DNA of 64,000 bases, taken from NCBI GenBank assembly GCA_964386635.1, contig CAYLRO010000004.1, positions 41,119 through 105,118 of the forward strand, given 5' to 3'. Below the pieces are notes generated by a model, which did no database searches, was not told the origin of the DNA, and saw only the letters and a list, made by a program, of their open reading frames with translations. Positions 34,536-43,274 of this stretch are shown here, one piece after another; the stretch's first letter is position 1; the number at the start of each line of letters is the position of its first letter. The position numbers were made by a program, and so were the translations under genes. Origin of the DNA: Sabulitectum sp964386635 (GTDB lineage Bacteria > Fermentibacterota > Fermentibacteria > Fermentibacterales > JCC-6).

Positions 34536-35758
34536 TCAGCGCCCACGGCGGCGGTGAATGCAAGGGCGGAGACGTTGCCTGGATGGGGATTGACAACCGT
34601 TCAGCCAGAGACTTTGCAGGTGCAAATGTTGTGGGTAATCTTGAGAAGTACGGCGGCGGAAAACCCATTGACGATCCTGAGAAGACTTTTTTCACATTTG
34701 ACTGCAACGTTCCTGCAAACACAATCCCCTACGCAACCAATCAGCACAGGATCAGACTTTATGCCAGAGATCACGATCTGAAAGTGTTCGATGTGAATGC
34801 AGGCATAGGAAGTCATGTTGTAATTGAGGAAGGTCTTGCCGGTCCTGGAAAGACAACAGTGGGTACTGACAGCCATCTGAACATCATGGGTGCCACAGGC
34901 GGTTTCGGACAGGGCATGGGCGATGTTGACATCGCTTTCGCCTTCAAAACAGGCAAGGTCTGGTTTCAGGTTCCCCACAGTGTGAAGGTTACCCTGAAGG
35001 GGATGCCTGCTCCCGGTACTGAAGCAAAGGATGTTGCCCTTGCAATGCTGCAGGAATTCGGCAGTCACACCCTTCTTGGAAAATCAGTTGAAGTTCAGGG
35101 TGACTGGCTTGATCAGGCAGGCCTTGCAGACCGTATAACTCTTTCAAGTCTTGGAACTGAAATGGGCGCAATCATCATTCTTCTCGCACCTAACAAAGTT
35201 GTTCTTGACTACTTCAAAATGAAGGCTGAAGATGCCATCTATCCAGATAAAGATGCAGTTTACCAGAAGGAATACACACTTGATATCTCAGGGCTGAAAC
35301 CTCTTCTTGCAGCTCCTCCCAATCCTCACAATGTCCATCCGGTGGACGAGTTCCATAATGTTGCTGTGGACGGTGTTTTCATTGGCAGCTGCACCAATGG
35401 AACTTATGAGGATCTTGCCTATGCGGCAAAGCTGCTAAAGGGCAGAAGAGTTGCCGACGGAGTAATGCTCAAGGTTGTTCCTGCTACCAGAAGCACCTGG
35501 GAGAGACTTCTTCATGAGGGACTTCTTTCGGACATGTTCGATGCCGGGGCCATTGTGAGCAATGCCGGGTGTGGCGGATGTGCCTCAGGCCAGATCGGCA
35601 TGACAGGAATAAAAGAGATCCAGGTCAGCACATCAAACAGAAACTTTGCCGGTAAACAGGGCAGAGGAGATACGTATCTCGCAGGAATCGGAACAGCAGT
35701 AGCAAGCGCTGTTAAAGGCAGAATTGCCTCAGTGCATGAACTGGAGGAGGTAATCTAG
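34508..35758 (+). CDS. leuC: 3-Isopropylmalate dehydratase-type large subunit (aconitase family)
   Basis: A 416-residue subunit of the short LeuC type. The start at 34508 follows GGAGACAGAA. The 4Fe-4S cysteines lie in GSCTNGTYED and NAGCGGCASG; GTDSHLNIMGATGGFGQGMG and STSNRNFAGKQG bind substrate. It dehydrates and rehydrates a hydroxy-dicarboxylate with LeuD. No leuA or leuB is nearby, so homoaconitate or dimethylmalate as substrate cannot be excluded. The stop is one base from the leuD start. Confidence 0.9.
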   Translation: MGRTLIEKIISAHGGGECKGGDVAWMGIDNRSARDFAGANVVGNLEKYGGGKPIDDPEKTFFTFDCNVPANTIPYATNQHRIRLYARDHDLKVFDVNAGIGSHVVIEEGLAGPGKTTVGTDSHLNIMGATGGFGQGMGDVDIAFAFKTGKVWFQVPHSVKVTLKGMPAPGTEAKDVALAMLQEFGSHTLLGKSVEVQGDWLDQAGLADRITLSSLGTEMGAIIILLAPNKVVLDYFKMKAEDAIYPDKDAVYQKEYTLDISGLKPLLAAPPNPHNVHPVDEFHNVAVDGVFIGSCTNGTYEDLAYAAKLLKGRRVADGVMLKVVPATRSTWERLLHEGLLSDMFDAGAIVSNAGCGGCASGQIGMTGIKEIQVSTSNRNFAGKQGRGDTYLAGIGTAVASAVKGRIASVHELEEVI

Positions 35759-35759
35759 C

Positions 35760-36266
35760 ATGGCATCACTCAAGCTTGAAGGCAGGCTGTGGGTCCTCCA
35801 GAGGGATGGGGAACTTATCAGCGACATAGATACTGACATGATCTTCCACAACCAGTATCTGGCTATTACCGACATTGATAAAATGGGGCAGTATTCATTC
35901 GATAACCTTGAGGGTTTCAAGGATTTTGCTCAGCTGGCAGAACCCGGCGACATGATTCTCGCAGGAGACAACTTCGGCAGCGGAAGTTCAAGGCAGCAGG
36001 CAGTGGACTGCTTTATCAGTCTTGGAGTAACCGCAGTGATTGCCAGATCATACGGAGCCATCTACAAGCGCAATGCAATCAACAGCGCATTTCCTGTGAT
36101 AACAATGACTGAGGTGAATGCCGGTGACTTTGCTCACCTGGACACAGTTGTTCTTGATATGGAGAAGGGGATACTGGGATCATTCCCCACAGAACCTGTC
36201 AGCGGTGTTCAGAAAGACATCTACATTGCAGGCGGTCTCTTTCAGTACGCAGAAACCCTGAACTGA
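35760..36266 (+). CDS. leuD: 3-Isopropylmalate dehydratase-type small subunit
   Basis: A 168-residue swivelling-domain subunit. It has the family motif AGDNFGSGSSRQQAVDCF and then IARSYGAIYKRNAINSAFPVI. Its length and its place directly behind leuC are standard. Ribosome site GGAGG. A hairpin lies 12 bases after the stop. Confidence 0.93.
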   Translation: MASLKLEGRLWVLQRDGELISDIDTDMIFHNQYLAITDIDKMGQYSFDNLEGFKDFAQLAEPGDMILAGDNFGSGSSRQQAVDCFISLGVTAVIARSYGAIYKRNAINSAFPVITMTEVNAGDFAHLDTVVLDMEKGILGSFPTEPVSGVQKDIYIAGGLFQYAETLN

Positions 36267-36278
36267 TAATACGAACCC

Positions 36279-36310
36279 TCCTGCCTGGAAGGTCTTTCCT
36301 CCAGGCAGGA
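36279..36310. terminator. Terminator hairpin between convergent leuD and sulfatase-like gene
   Basis: An 11-bp perfect stem (TCCTGCCTGGA / TCCAGGCAGGA) with a 10-base loop, followed by a T-rich stretch on the plus strand. It probably serves both directions. Confidence 0.7.
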
Positions 36311-36326
36311 ACTCATCTTCACTGTT

Positions 36327-37607
36327 TTATCTGATGTATCCCAGATCCTGAAGCCGCTTCAATTCTATCTCATCGTCTTCATAGGATGTCGGTGTACAGA
36401 TACATGGCCACGCCCAGTATCTGAGAACCTCTTCAAAGAGCAGGCTGTCAAGGGGCAGCGGGGTTGTTTCACCGGGGTCTGAGACCAGATCGTAGGTTTC
36501 TGTTGAGTCCGGTTCAATGAACCAGAGAACCTTTGCTGAATTCTTTATGCAGCAGGCTGATACTGTATCTGCAAGCACCCCGCTTGAAGGCAGTATCCTG
36601 TTTTCAGGAATTTCCCCAAGCAGGCTGATACCCTCAGCGTGATCCGGAGCGGGAACACTGAGATAATCCAGCAATGTAGGAAGTACGTCGAACTGGCCCA
36701 CATAGGAGGACACAACGGAACCAGCCTGGATTCCCGGACCTGAGATGATCAGTGGTACATGCAGTGATTGCTGGTAGAGATTGTGGGCGTGACCCCAGTC
36801 ACCGTGTTCCATGAACTCTTCTCCATGATCAGCAACCAGAATAATAATTGTGTTCTCTGAGAGATTCTCACTGCGCAGATACGAGAAGAGTCTCTCCAGC
36901 TGGCTGTCTGTCCAGCGGAGTTCAGAGTCGTACAGATCTGTCATGTGACGGATTACGGTGGGATCGCTGCAGAGAGAGCGCGCAGGCCAGTCGGTCATGC
37001 CTGCAGTGCCCACGCCGTTGAAAAGGGTATCAAAGGGAGCCGGCGGATCATAGGGAAGATGAGCGTCAAACAGATGAACTGTTAGAAAGAAAGGCTTATC
37101 AGTAAGTGAATTTCCCAGATAGCTCATTACAGTATCAACTGTTTCTTCTGCATAATCAATTAAGTCCGTTCCCATCCAGCATGTATCGTATCCTCTGTTC
37201 AGCCCGTATTCACTGCCCAGATAACCTATGTTGAAAAACGTTGCAGTAGTGTAGCCTTCAGCCTGCAGGATGGTGGCAAGAGTAGGTATGTCAGGGTCCA
37301 GACCATGTGAGAAACCATTGTATCTGTTGCAGCCGTGGCTTTTCTCTGTAAGACCGGTGAGAATGGTTGTCATTCCTGGAAGGGTCCATGGCGCCTGCGC
37401 CTGACATCTGGCGAATCTGATGCCTGTTTCAGCAAGACTGTCTATTGCCGGTGATGTATTTCTATGATATCCGTAGCTTCCCAGGTGATCAGCATTAACT
37501 GTATCAATCAGCAGCAGAACAATATTGGGTCTGCAATCAGTTCTGCCGCCGCAACTGAGTGCAAGAAGGATCGTAACTGATATGAGAAAAACTCTGTATT
37601 CACTCAT
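36327..37607 (-). CDS. Sulfatase-fold (alkaline phosphatase superfamily) hydrolase, likely lipoprotein
   Basis: A 426-residue exported protein. The N-terminus ends in LLALSCGG, a near-lipobox. The catalytic fold is clear: NIVLLLIDTVNADHLGSYGY (metal Asp35), then APWTLPGMTTILTG, and late LVADHGEEFMEHGDWGH. At the nucleophile position the formylglycine motif C/S-x-P-x-R is replaced by Thr75 (T-L-P-G-M), so a classical sulfatase mechanism is unlikely. A phosphotransferase or phosphatase like the Thr enzymes of the superfamily is more probable. Ribosome site GGAG. Confidence 0.85.
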   Translation of the reverse strand: MSEYRVFLISVTILLALSCGGRTDCRPNIVLLLIDTVNADHLGSYGYHRNTSPAIDSLAETGIRFARCQAQAPWTLPGMTTILTGLTEKSHGCNRYNGFSHGLDPDIPTLATILQAEGYTTATFFNIGYLGSEYGLNRGYDTCWMGTDLIDYAEETVDTVMSYLGNSLTDKPFFLTVHLFDAHLPYDPPAPFDTLFNGVGTAGMTDWPARSLCSDPTVIRHMTDLYDSELRWTDSQLERLFSYLRSENLSENTIIILVADHGEEFMEHGDWGHAHNLYQQSLHVPLIISGPGIQAGSVVSSYVGQFDVLPTLLDYLSVPAPDHAEGISLLGEIPENRILPSSGVLADTVSACCIKNSAKVLWFIEPDSTETYDLVSDPGETTPLPLDSLLFEEVLRYWAWPCICTPTSYEDDEIELKRLQDLGYIR

Positions 37608-37632
37608 TAAAGCTCCATGTTTGTGTGTGCCA

Positions 37633-37661
37633 ATTCTAAATCAATGTTTCGATTTATTCAA
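37633..37661 (-). promoter_or_regulatory. Putative promoter of the sulfatase-fold gene
   Basis: On the minus strand, TTGAAT (37661-37656), 17 bases, TAGAAT (37638-37633), about 25 bases before the start codon. Confidence 0.5.
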
Positions 37662-37713
37662 CCTGCGGGATTTTCAGTCTGTGTACATATTAGCTGTAAC
37701 AGAAAGGTGAACG

Positions 37714-38520
37714 GTGATTGCAACATTATTTGCAGCGGTGTTTGTGATTACAGACGCATCCAGTGAGTGGCGTGTTTATGAGGAACCCACCGGGCAGGTC
37801 CTCACAGTTACCGGCAGCGGTTGTGATCCTGTTTTCTCGGTTTCTGCGGTTCCGGGAGAAAGAATCAAAAGCCCTGTACTCCTGGGAGCAGAGCTCATCT
37901 ATCTTTCTTCACTTGAAGGTTTGATCAGTGTTGATATGCGAACAGGGGATACTGCATTCTCAGGTTCACAAACAGGTGCTCCATGGGTTTCTTCAGAAGG
38001 TGATCTCTGGTACACCATGGGTGGTTATCTGTACAGAAACTGTGAAGCCACAGGAATTCAGGTCAATGCATTCCATGTCTGTGTGGAGAATGGAACAGCT
38101 GTTTTTACCGATAACGGCGACAACCTGCACCTGCTGGATCTTGATACGGAAGCAGATGAGATGTTCACCGGATACAGGTTTTACGCACCTGAGATAACCC
38201 CTTCAGGAGAAGTCTTTTCTCCCACTTTGTCAGGCGAGATCATATTTATTCCTCCAGGCGGGGAGATGATGGTGGTTGCCAATGGAGAACAGCCTTTCTG
38301 GAGCGGAGAACATAAGGGGCTGTTCTACTGTGTCTCAATCGATGATGGCCATAATCTCACAGGGGCGGATATCTGGTTTGTCATTCCCGGCGAGGAGCCT
38401 GTTCAGGTAACTTCCACACCGGATGTTTTTGAAACAAAACCTGTTTATCAGTACGGAACACTCTGGTACATGGATTCTGCAACATCCCTCCCTGGTTGTG
38501 TGAGATGTGATGATCTTTAG
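37714..38520 (+). CDS. Exported beta-propeller-like protein
   Basis: A 268-residue protein started by GTG at 37714 behind AAAGGTGA. A short signal sequence (IATLFAAVFVITDASS) is followed by repeated short strands with SxEGDLWY and SLEGLISVD turns, as in WD40-like or PD40 propellers. No catalytic residues are recognised. The last codons overlap the amidase start, so it is co-translated with the cell-wall amidase. It may be a binding module for the same wall substrate (inference). Confidence 0.7.
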   Translation: MIATLFAAVFVITDASSEWRVYEEPTGQVLTVTGSGCDPVFSVSAVPGERIKSPVLLGAELIYLSSLEGLISVDMRTGDTAFSGSQTGAPWVSSEGDLWYTMGGYLYRNCEATGIQVNAFHVCVENGTAVFTDNGDNLHLLDLDTEADEMFTGYRFYAPEITPSGEVFSPTLSGEIIFIPPGGEMMVVANGEQPFWSGEHKGLFYCVSIDDGHNLTGADIWFVIPGEEPVQVTSTPDVFETKPVYQYGTLWYMDSATSLPGCVRCDDL

Positions 38521-39766
38521 AGTTCTTTACATTGTTCTTACTGCTGGGGTGAGCATCTGCATTGACCCTGGACATGGAGGATCCAGTTCAGGAGCTGTGG
38601 GAGAATACATTCTTGAAAAGGATGTTGTTCTTCAGGTGGGGCTGGAGATTCAGAACTGGCTCTGTCAGGTCCCTGGAATTACACGCGTTTCTCTTACCAG
38701 AGACGGTGACTACGATGTGTCTCTCCAGGCAAGAACCGGTTATGCAAACGCCAACGGATTCGACAGGCTGATATCAGTTCATGAGAATGCATTTGACGGA
38801 TCCGTTCAGGGAACTGAAACCTTTGCTGCATCTCTCTCTCCTGGTGATGAATCATTTCTTCTTGCAGCACTTGTGCAGGACCGGATACTGGATGCTTACG
38901 GATACAACGACCGGGGGGTGAAGGACGGCAGTTACCTGCACATGATCAGAGAGAGCAGTATGCCGGCAATTCTTGGAGAGGGCAGCTTTCTGGATTACAC
39001 TCTGAACTGGAATGAGTCCTGGCTTTACGCATTTAATGTTGATGATCACACTGGGGTTCAGGCGTGGGGTTATGCAGATGCCGTCTGCAGCCATTTCGGT
39101 TTTGATACACCTGAGTACGGAAACGGCGTTGTTCTTATGGACAACCTGTTCCCGGGGTTCTCCGTGAACGACTCTCTTGAATGGAATGAACAGGTATCAG
39201 GCGCCCCATGGATGGCTGACTGCATGACAGGTGTCTCATCCTCTTCACTGTGGGCGAACTGGGAATCCGTTGTTCCTTTTTACGGTGTGAGAACCGTGCA
39301 GATGTGGTGGACTTCAGGAAGCGACAGATCCATGTCTGTTATGTGCCGTATACATCATCAGGGCGGTATGGATGATGTTTTCATAGATCAGACTTCTGCC
39401 GGTGAGCAGTGGTATACACTGGGAACCTGGAGTTTCAGTGAACAGTGTGTTGTGGAACTGCTGGGTGAAGGGAGCAGCTCAGGTGTTGTGTGCGCAGATG
39501 CTGTAAGGCTTGTTTATCCTGCAGGAACTGATCCGGTTCCGGATGGAACCTTCCGGGTAACCGTTAATCCTGCTTCATCATTCACTCTGATACTCCCCGG
39601 GGAATCAGAAACAGATATTCGCATTTTTGATCTCTCAGGCAGAGTGGTGGATGTTCTCCATGGTTCAGGGTCTGTTGGATGGATACCTGAAGATGTTAAT
39701 CCCGGTGTTTTCTTTGCTGTTGAAGAAGAGACCGGTCAGGTTGTAAAACTTATGGTTCTTAACTGA
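38510..39766 (+). CDS. Secreted N-acetylmuramoyl-L-alanine amidase with golvesin-like and sorting-type domains
   Basis: A 418-residue protein. Start ATG at 38510 (a GTG lies just before it) with a short hydrophobic signal. The Amidase_3 domain is at about 14-200: ICIDPGHGGSSSGAVGEY (zinc His), Glu in ILEKDVVLQ, SVHENAFDG (zinc His) and ILGEGSFLDY (catalytic Glu). A golvesin/xly-type beta domain follows (about 220-340, with WANWESVVPFYGVRTVQMWW), then a sorting-type sandwich (VTVNPASSFTLILPG to VVKLMVLN). It cleaves the MurNAc-L-Ala bond, probably outside the outer membrane, which suggests attack on other cells' walls or scavenging (inference). Confidence 0.88.
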   Translation: MIFRVLYIVLTAGVSICIDPGHGGSSSGAVGEYILEKDVVLQVGLEIQNWLCQVPGITRVSLTRDGDYDVSLQARTGYANANGFDRLISVHENAFDGSVQGTETFAASLSPGDESFLLAALVQDRILDAYGYNDRGVKDGSYLHMIRESSMPAILGEGSFLDYTLNWNESWLYAFNVDDHTGVQAWGYADAVCSHFGFDTPEYGNGVVLMDNLFPGFSVNDSLEWNEQVSGAPWMADCMTGVSSSSLWANWESVVPFYGVRTVQMWWTSGSDRSMSVMCRIHHQGGMDDVFIDQTSAGEQWYTLGTWSFSEQCVVELLGEGSSSGVVCADAVRLVYPAGTDPVPDGTFRVTVNPASSFTLILPGESETDIRIFDLSGRVVDVLHGSGSVGWIPEDVNPGVFFAVEEETGQVVKLMVLN

Positions 39767-40418
39767 GACTTCCTGACTGTTTCAGACTGAGTACATCGTT
39801 TTCGGTAACTATGAAGTGGTCGAGAACCCGGAAATCCATTTCCTCGCCCAGTCTGGTCAGTTTCCGAGTGAGAGCTATGTCTTCTCTGCTGGGTTCCAGT
39901 CTTCCACCGGGATGGTTGTGAACAAGTATTACTCCTGACGCGCTGTGGGCAATGACCTTCTCCACAAGGTTTCTGGGATAGACCTGGGTTCTGTTTACAG
40001 TTCCGAACTCCAGATCGACCTCTGCCAGCAGTTCATTTGATGAGTTCAGCAGAAGGGCACAGAATCTTTCTCTCCGCTGTTTCCCCAGCCTCATTCTCAG
40101 GTACTCGGTTACCTGCTCAGGACCGGTTATGGTGATCTTTTTTGCAGGGGTTTCCGCCATAGCAGTTATCTGGCTGATCAGAGAGATGAGAACAGCTGTT
40201 GCCGGTCCGATCCCTTTTACTGATTTCAGCGCATCAGGTGATTGTCTAAGTGTGTTGGAAAGAGAACCGAATTGCTTGAGCAGAGCCTCGGATTCTTCTC
40301 TCGTGTTTTTTTGGGGTATGGCATAGGTGAGAAGGAATTCAAGGGCTTCTCTTTCGGTGAAGCCCTTTATTCCCGCTCTGAGGAATCGTTCTCTTAAACG
40401 CTTCCTGTGTCCTTCCAC
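39759..40418 (-). CDS. radC: RadC-family JAB-domain protein
   Basis: A 219-residue protein started by GTG at 40418 overlapping the mscS stop (TAGTG). The N-terminal helix-hairpin-helix region (FGSLSNTLRQSPDALKSVKGIGPATAVLI) leads to a JAMM/JAB domain with the zinc motif VHNHPGGRLEPSRED. RadC proteins are linked to DNA repair or natural transformation, but the catalytic role is unsettled. The 3' end overlaps the convergent amidase gene by eight bases. Confidence 0.95.
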   Translation of the reverse strand: MEGHRKRLRERFLRAGIKGFTEREALEFLLTYAIPQKNTREESEALLKQFGSLSNTLRQSPDALKSVKGIGPATAVLISLISQITAMAETPAKKITITGPEQVTEYLRMRLGKQRRERFCALLLNSSNELLAEVDLEFGTVNRTQVYPRNLVEKVIAHSASGVILVHNHPGGRLEPSREDIALTRKLTRLGEEMDFRVLDHFIVTENDVLSLKQSGSLS

Positions 40419-41470
40419 TACTTCTCCAGATAAACCGTTGTGGATGGGAATGCGAAGTCCATGCCCAGTTCCTGAACGATGTGCATGATCTTGATGTTTA
40501 TCTCCTGCCTGGCCTGGAGGAATTCAGAGTAGTCGGCTGTTTTTATGAAAAACAACATTTCAATGTTAAGCGATGAGTCACCAAAAGTCGTGAAGTGAAC
40601 ATTGGAACCGGTATGAACAGCCATCTCATCTTCCACAAGCATTGCTCTCAGACCGGTAACAAGTGCGGCCATCTGCTCGGCGGTGGCGCTGTAAGTCACT
40701 CCCAGGGAAATCTGGCATCTGCGCATGGGTCTTTTAGACAGGTTGTCTATTGTGGAATCAACGATTTCCTTGTTGGGTATGGTTACAAGGGTTTTTCCCA
40801 GGGTTCTTATTCTTGTGGATCTCAGGCCTACCTCTTCCACTGTACCGCTTACACTGCCGACCTCTACAAAGTCCCCAACCATGAAAGGTTTATCCAGGAA
40901 GAGAGCAACAGAGGCGAATATTCCTGCAATTGAATCCTGTGCCGCGAAGGCGAATGCCAGTCCTCCAATTCCCAGGCCTGTGATAATACCTGTTACCGGA
41001 TATCCCTTAAGCTGCATGAAGAATACTATTCCAACAGCTGCAATAAGCACTTTTACAAGTTTTCTCAGAACAGGAATCAGTTGATCGTCCAGTCTGGATT
41101 CAGTTTCACCTGCCAGATCTTTCATCTGTATGGCCACATCGTCAGTGACAACATAGAGAACACGAATAACGGTGATTGTGAGAAGCAGCTGTATGATGTT
41201 AAGGGCAATGTGATTGACAGTTCCGTGAAGGTTCAGCACCAGAACCGAGAAATAAAAACCCGTAAATACCACCAGGAAGGCCAACGGGCTTGAGAGGCCG
41301 TGGAGAAGGACAGTAAGAAAGTTTTCTATTTTGTCTTTTGGCTTTCTCAGAATGGAAGCTACAAGCTTTCTGAGTATCAGAGAAATGAAAATTCCTGCAA
41401 GGAATAGTCCGATTCTGCCAATGGGAATTGAGCCGGGTGTATACTCGATTATTGTCTGAAATAGATTCAT
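40418..41470 (-). CDS. mscS: MscS-family mechanosensitive channel
   Basis: A 350-residue membrane channel. The start at 41470 follows AAAGGA; an upstream ATG at 41518 has no site. Four helices precede the pore helix (GLGIGGLAFAFAAQDSIAG) and the cytoplasmic beta domain (FLDKPFMVGDFVEVGSVSGTVEEVGL). It releases solutes under hypo-osmotic shock. It is divergent to lepB; a TTGACA (minus strand 41535-41530) may be its -35 but has no good -10. Confidence 0.94.
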   Translation of the reverse strand: MNLFQTIIEYTPGSIPIGRIGLFLAGIFISLILRKLVASILRKPKDKIENFLTVLLHGLSSPLAFLVVFTGFYFSVLVLNLHGTVNHIALNIIQLLLTITVIRVLYVVTDDVAIQMKDLAGETESRLDDQLIPVLRKLVKVLIAAVGIVFFMQLKGYPVTGIITGLGIGGLAFAFAAQDSIAGIFASVALFLDKPFMVGDFVEVGSVSGTVEEVGLRSTRIRTLGKTLVTIPNKEIVDSTIDNLSKRPMRRCQISLGVTYSATAEQMAALVTGLRAMLVEDEMAVHTGSNVHFTTFGDSSLNIEMLFFIKTADYSEFLQARQEINIKIMHIVQELGMDFAFPSTTVYLEK

Positions 41471-41542
41471 GTGTTCCTTTCTGTTCGCTTTGTTTGCTAC
41501 TGACGAAGTTTGTTCCATCTGCAGTGAACTGTCAATGGCTGG

Positions 41543-41571
41543 TTGACGATTGACTGTATGTTGGGCATTAT
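41543..41571 (+). promoter_or_regulatory. Putative lepB promoter
   Basis: TTGACG, 17 bases, CATTAT, ending 29 bases before the TTG start of lepB. Confidence 0.5.
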
Positions 41572-41600
41572 CGCTTTCACCACATTAATCAGGAGGAAAA

Positions 41601-42344
41601 TTGAGCCCCAAGATGGAGAAGTACGGTAACTGGTTTCTGCAGCTGGCTTTGGCTCTGCTGGTATTTTTCGGATTCCTCCGTCCCTATGTGATTGAGGCAT
41701 ACCGTATACCTACTCCCAGCATGTCACCTACTCTTCCAGTAGGAGATCACCTGCTTGTGCTGAAGTCCGAGAATGGTCAGCAGATACCTTTTTCAGACAG
41801 AATGCCACCTCTGATCCACAATTTCAGAGGAGACCACAGATGGCTGCTTATGCCGGCCACCGGTTCAGTTGAGCTTGGGGAGAGCATTGTTTTCAGATAT
41901 CCGGCAAACGAAGAAGTTACTTTCATAAAAAGAGTGGTTGCTCTGGAAGGCGATTCCATTCGGGTCAGCAACGATACATTGTATGTGAACGGATCTCCGT
42001 CTGAATGGGCTGTGGCCCATCAGGATGTTTTCAATTCCAGCATAATTGATGAAAAGTGGCCTGAATCTCTTCCCGGTCTCTATTCCTATGCAGAGGTAGC
42101 GGATCTTGCCTACGATGAGATTGCTTCTCATGTGGTACTTGATTCCCGGGGGAATCCCGTTTACATTGTACCTGAAGGACATGCCTTCATGATGGGTGAT
42201 AACCGCGATCATTCCAGCGACAGCAGGATATGGGGCCCTATGAACCTGCAGCTTGTGAAAGGTCAGGCCATGGTCACCTACTGGTCATGGCAGCCTGGTG
42301 AGGGTTTGCCCAAGGTGGGAAGGATAGCACGACTTGTTCGCTGA
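41601..42344 (+). CDS. lepB: Signal peptidase I
   Basis: A 247-residue inner-membrane protease that removes signal peptides. The start is TTG at 41601, four bases after AGGAGG; the ATG at 41613 is too far. One membrane helix (about 10-30), nucleophile Ser40 in IPTPSMSPTL, general-base Lys110 in TFIKRVVALEGDS, and the MGDNRDHSSDSR box. Length is short-to-typical. The 3' end overlaps the following gene. Confidence 0.96.
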   Translation: MSPKMEKYGNWFLQLALALLVFFGFLRPYVIEAYRIPTPSMSPTLPVGDHLLVLKSENGQQIPFSDRMPPLIHNFRGDHRWLLMPATGSVELGESIVFRYPANEEVTFIKRVVALEGDSIRVSNDTLYVNGSPSEWAVAHQDVFNSSIIDEKWPESLPGLYSYAEVADLAYDEIASHVVLDSRGNPVYIVPEGHAFMMGDNRDHSSDSRIWGPMNLQLVKGQAMVTYWSWQPGEGLPKVGRIARLVR

Positions 42345-43269
42345 CACTTCGATTGCCCTGCCTTATTCCAGCAGGTTCTTTCATATGGTGCCTGTTCACT
42401 TTCTGGACCTGGATGCTCTCATGCGGGGAGGAACCGAGCTGCGGGATTTCAGAAAAGACTGTTACTGGTCCATCTCTGACGGATCTGATATTTTTACAAG
42501 ACTTATCTTCAGACAGGGGAAACCCTATTACATTTCCGGCAGCGACTGCCTGGATTCCTCATCATTTCTCAGTATGGTGCGAAACGATAAAAGAGAGCTG
42601 CATCTTTCCCTTCATTTCCTTGAGGACAGGTCACTGGGTCCTGTGATCAAGTACCTGACGGAAGAACCTGTTTTAACCGAACTGGACAACTCAAGCGGAG
42701 AGCTTGTTCAGCTGCTGAAATCCCTTAAGAAATCCGGGGAATCAGGAATGATCAGTCTGCATGTAAGCGGAGGTTTGGCTCTGATACCCATATATGACGG
42801 CAAAATTTCAAAGGGATTCCTTCCAGGTTCCACTATCCAGGGCCGGGAACTGGTGAGTTTTCTTAAATCACCTGACGGCTCTGGAATGGCTGAATTCTTT
42901 GATGGTCCTGTTGCTGAACCCGCCGCTCTGGGTATCGGCGAGATCAATTTGATACTTGTTGCAGTGAATAAATGGCTGGAGAGCCTGGGACCTGTCTGGC
43001 CCCAGAGCAGGAGCCTGGTGCCTGGTTATGTAGAAAAGATAAGGTCTAAGTATCCATCACTGGAGCCTCTGATCTATGAAATCGAGGAAGGTCTTTCTCT
43101 CCAGAGTTTTATCGCAGAGAGTTCAGATTTCCCAAAAGCAATGGCAGCTCTGGTAAAATCTCTCTGCAAGAAGCATCCCTCTCCGGCAACTGCTCTTAAG
43201 CTGTTCAAGAGAATAAATGATGACAGAGCTGTTGCTCTGGAGTCAACAGGTCTGATGAAGCTTCTCTAG
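42334..43269 (+). CDS. Unknown cytoplasmic protein following lepB
   Basis: A 311-residue protein with no signal peptide. The start is uncertain: TTG at 42334 with AAGGA nine bases upstream and overlapping lepB, or ATG at 42385 (MVPVHFLDLDALM). The sequence has an N-terminal alpha/beta part (FTRLIFRQGKPYYISGSD) that resembles the small sensor-type domain DUF4388, then a second similar segment around residues 130-180 (GMISLHVSGGLALIPIYDGKISKGF), and a helical C-terminus. The two similar halves suggest an internal duplication. Function unknown. Confidence 0.6.
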   Translation: MFADTSIALPYSSRFFHMVPVHFLDLDALMRGGTELRDFRKDCYWSISDGSDIFTRLIFRQGKPYYISGSDCLDSSSFLSMVRNDKRELHLSLHFLEDRSLGPVIKYLTEEPVLTELDNSSGELVQLLKSLKKSGESGMISLHVSGGLALIPIYDGKISKGFLPGSTIQGRELVSFLKSPDGSGMAEFFDGPVAEPAALGIGEINLILVAVNKWLESLGPVWPQSRSLVPGYVEKIRSKYPSLEPLIYEIEEGLSLQSFIAESSDFPKAMAALVKSLCKKHPSPATALKLFKRINDDRAVALESTGLMKLL

Positions 43270-43274
43270 AACCC

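Noticed and set aside
42353..42646. Alternative frame of 97 codons after lepB
   Set aside because: It is rich in Trp and Cys, lacks a ribosome site, and lies inside the longer 311-codon gene.
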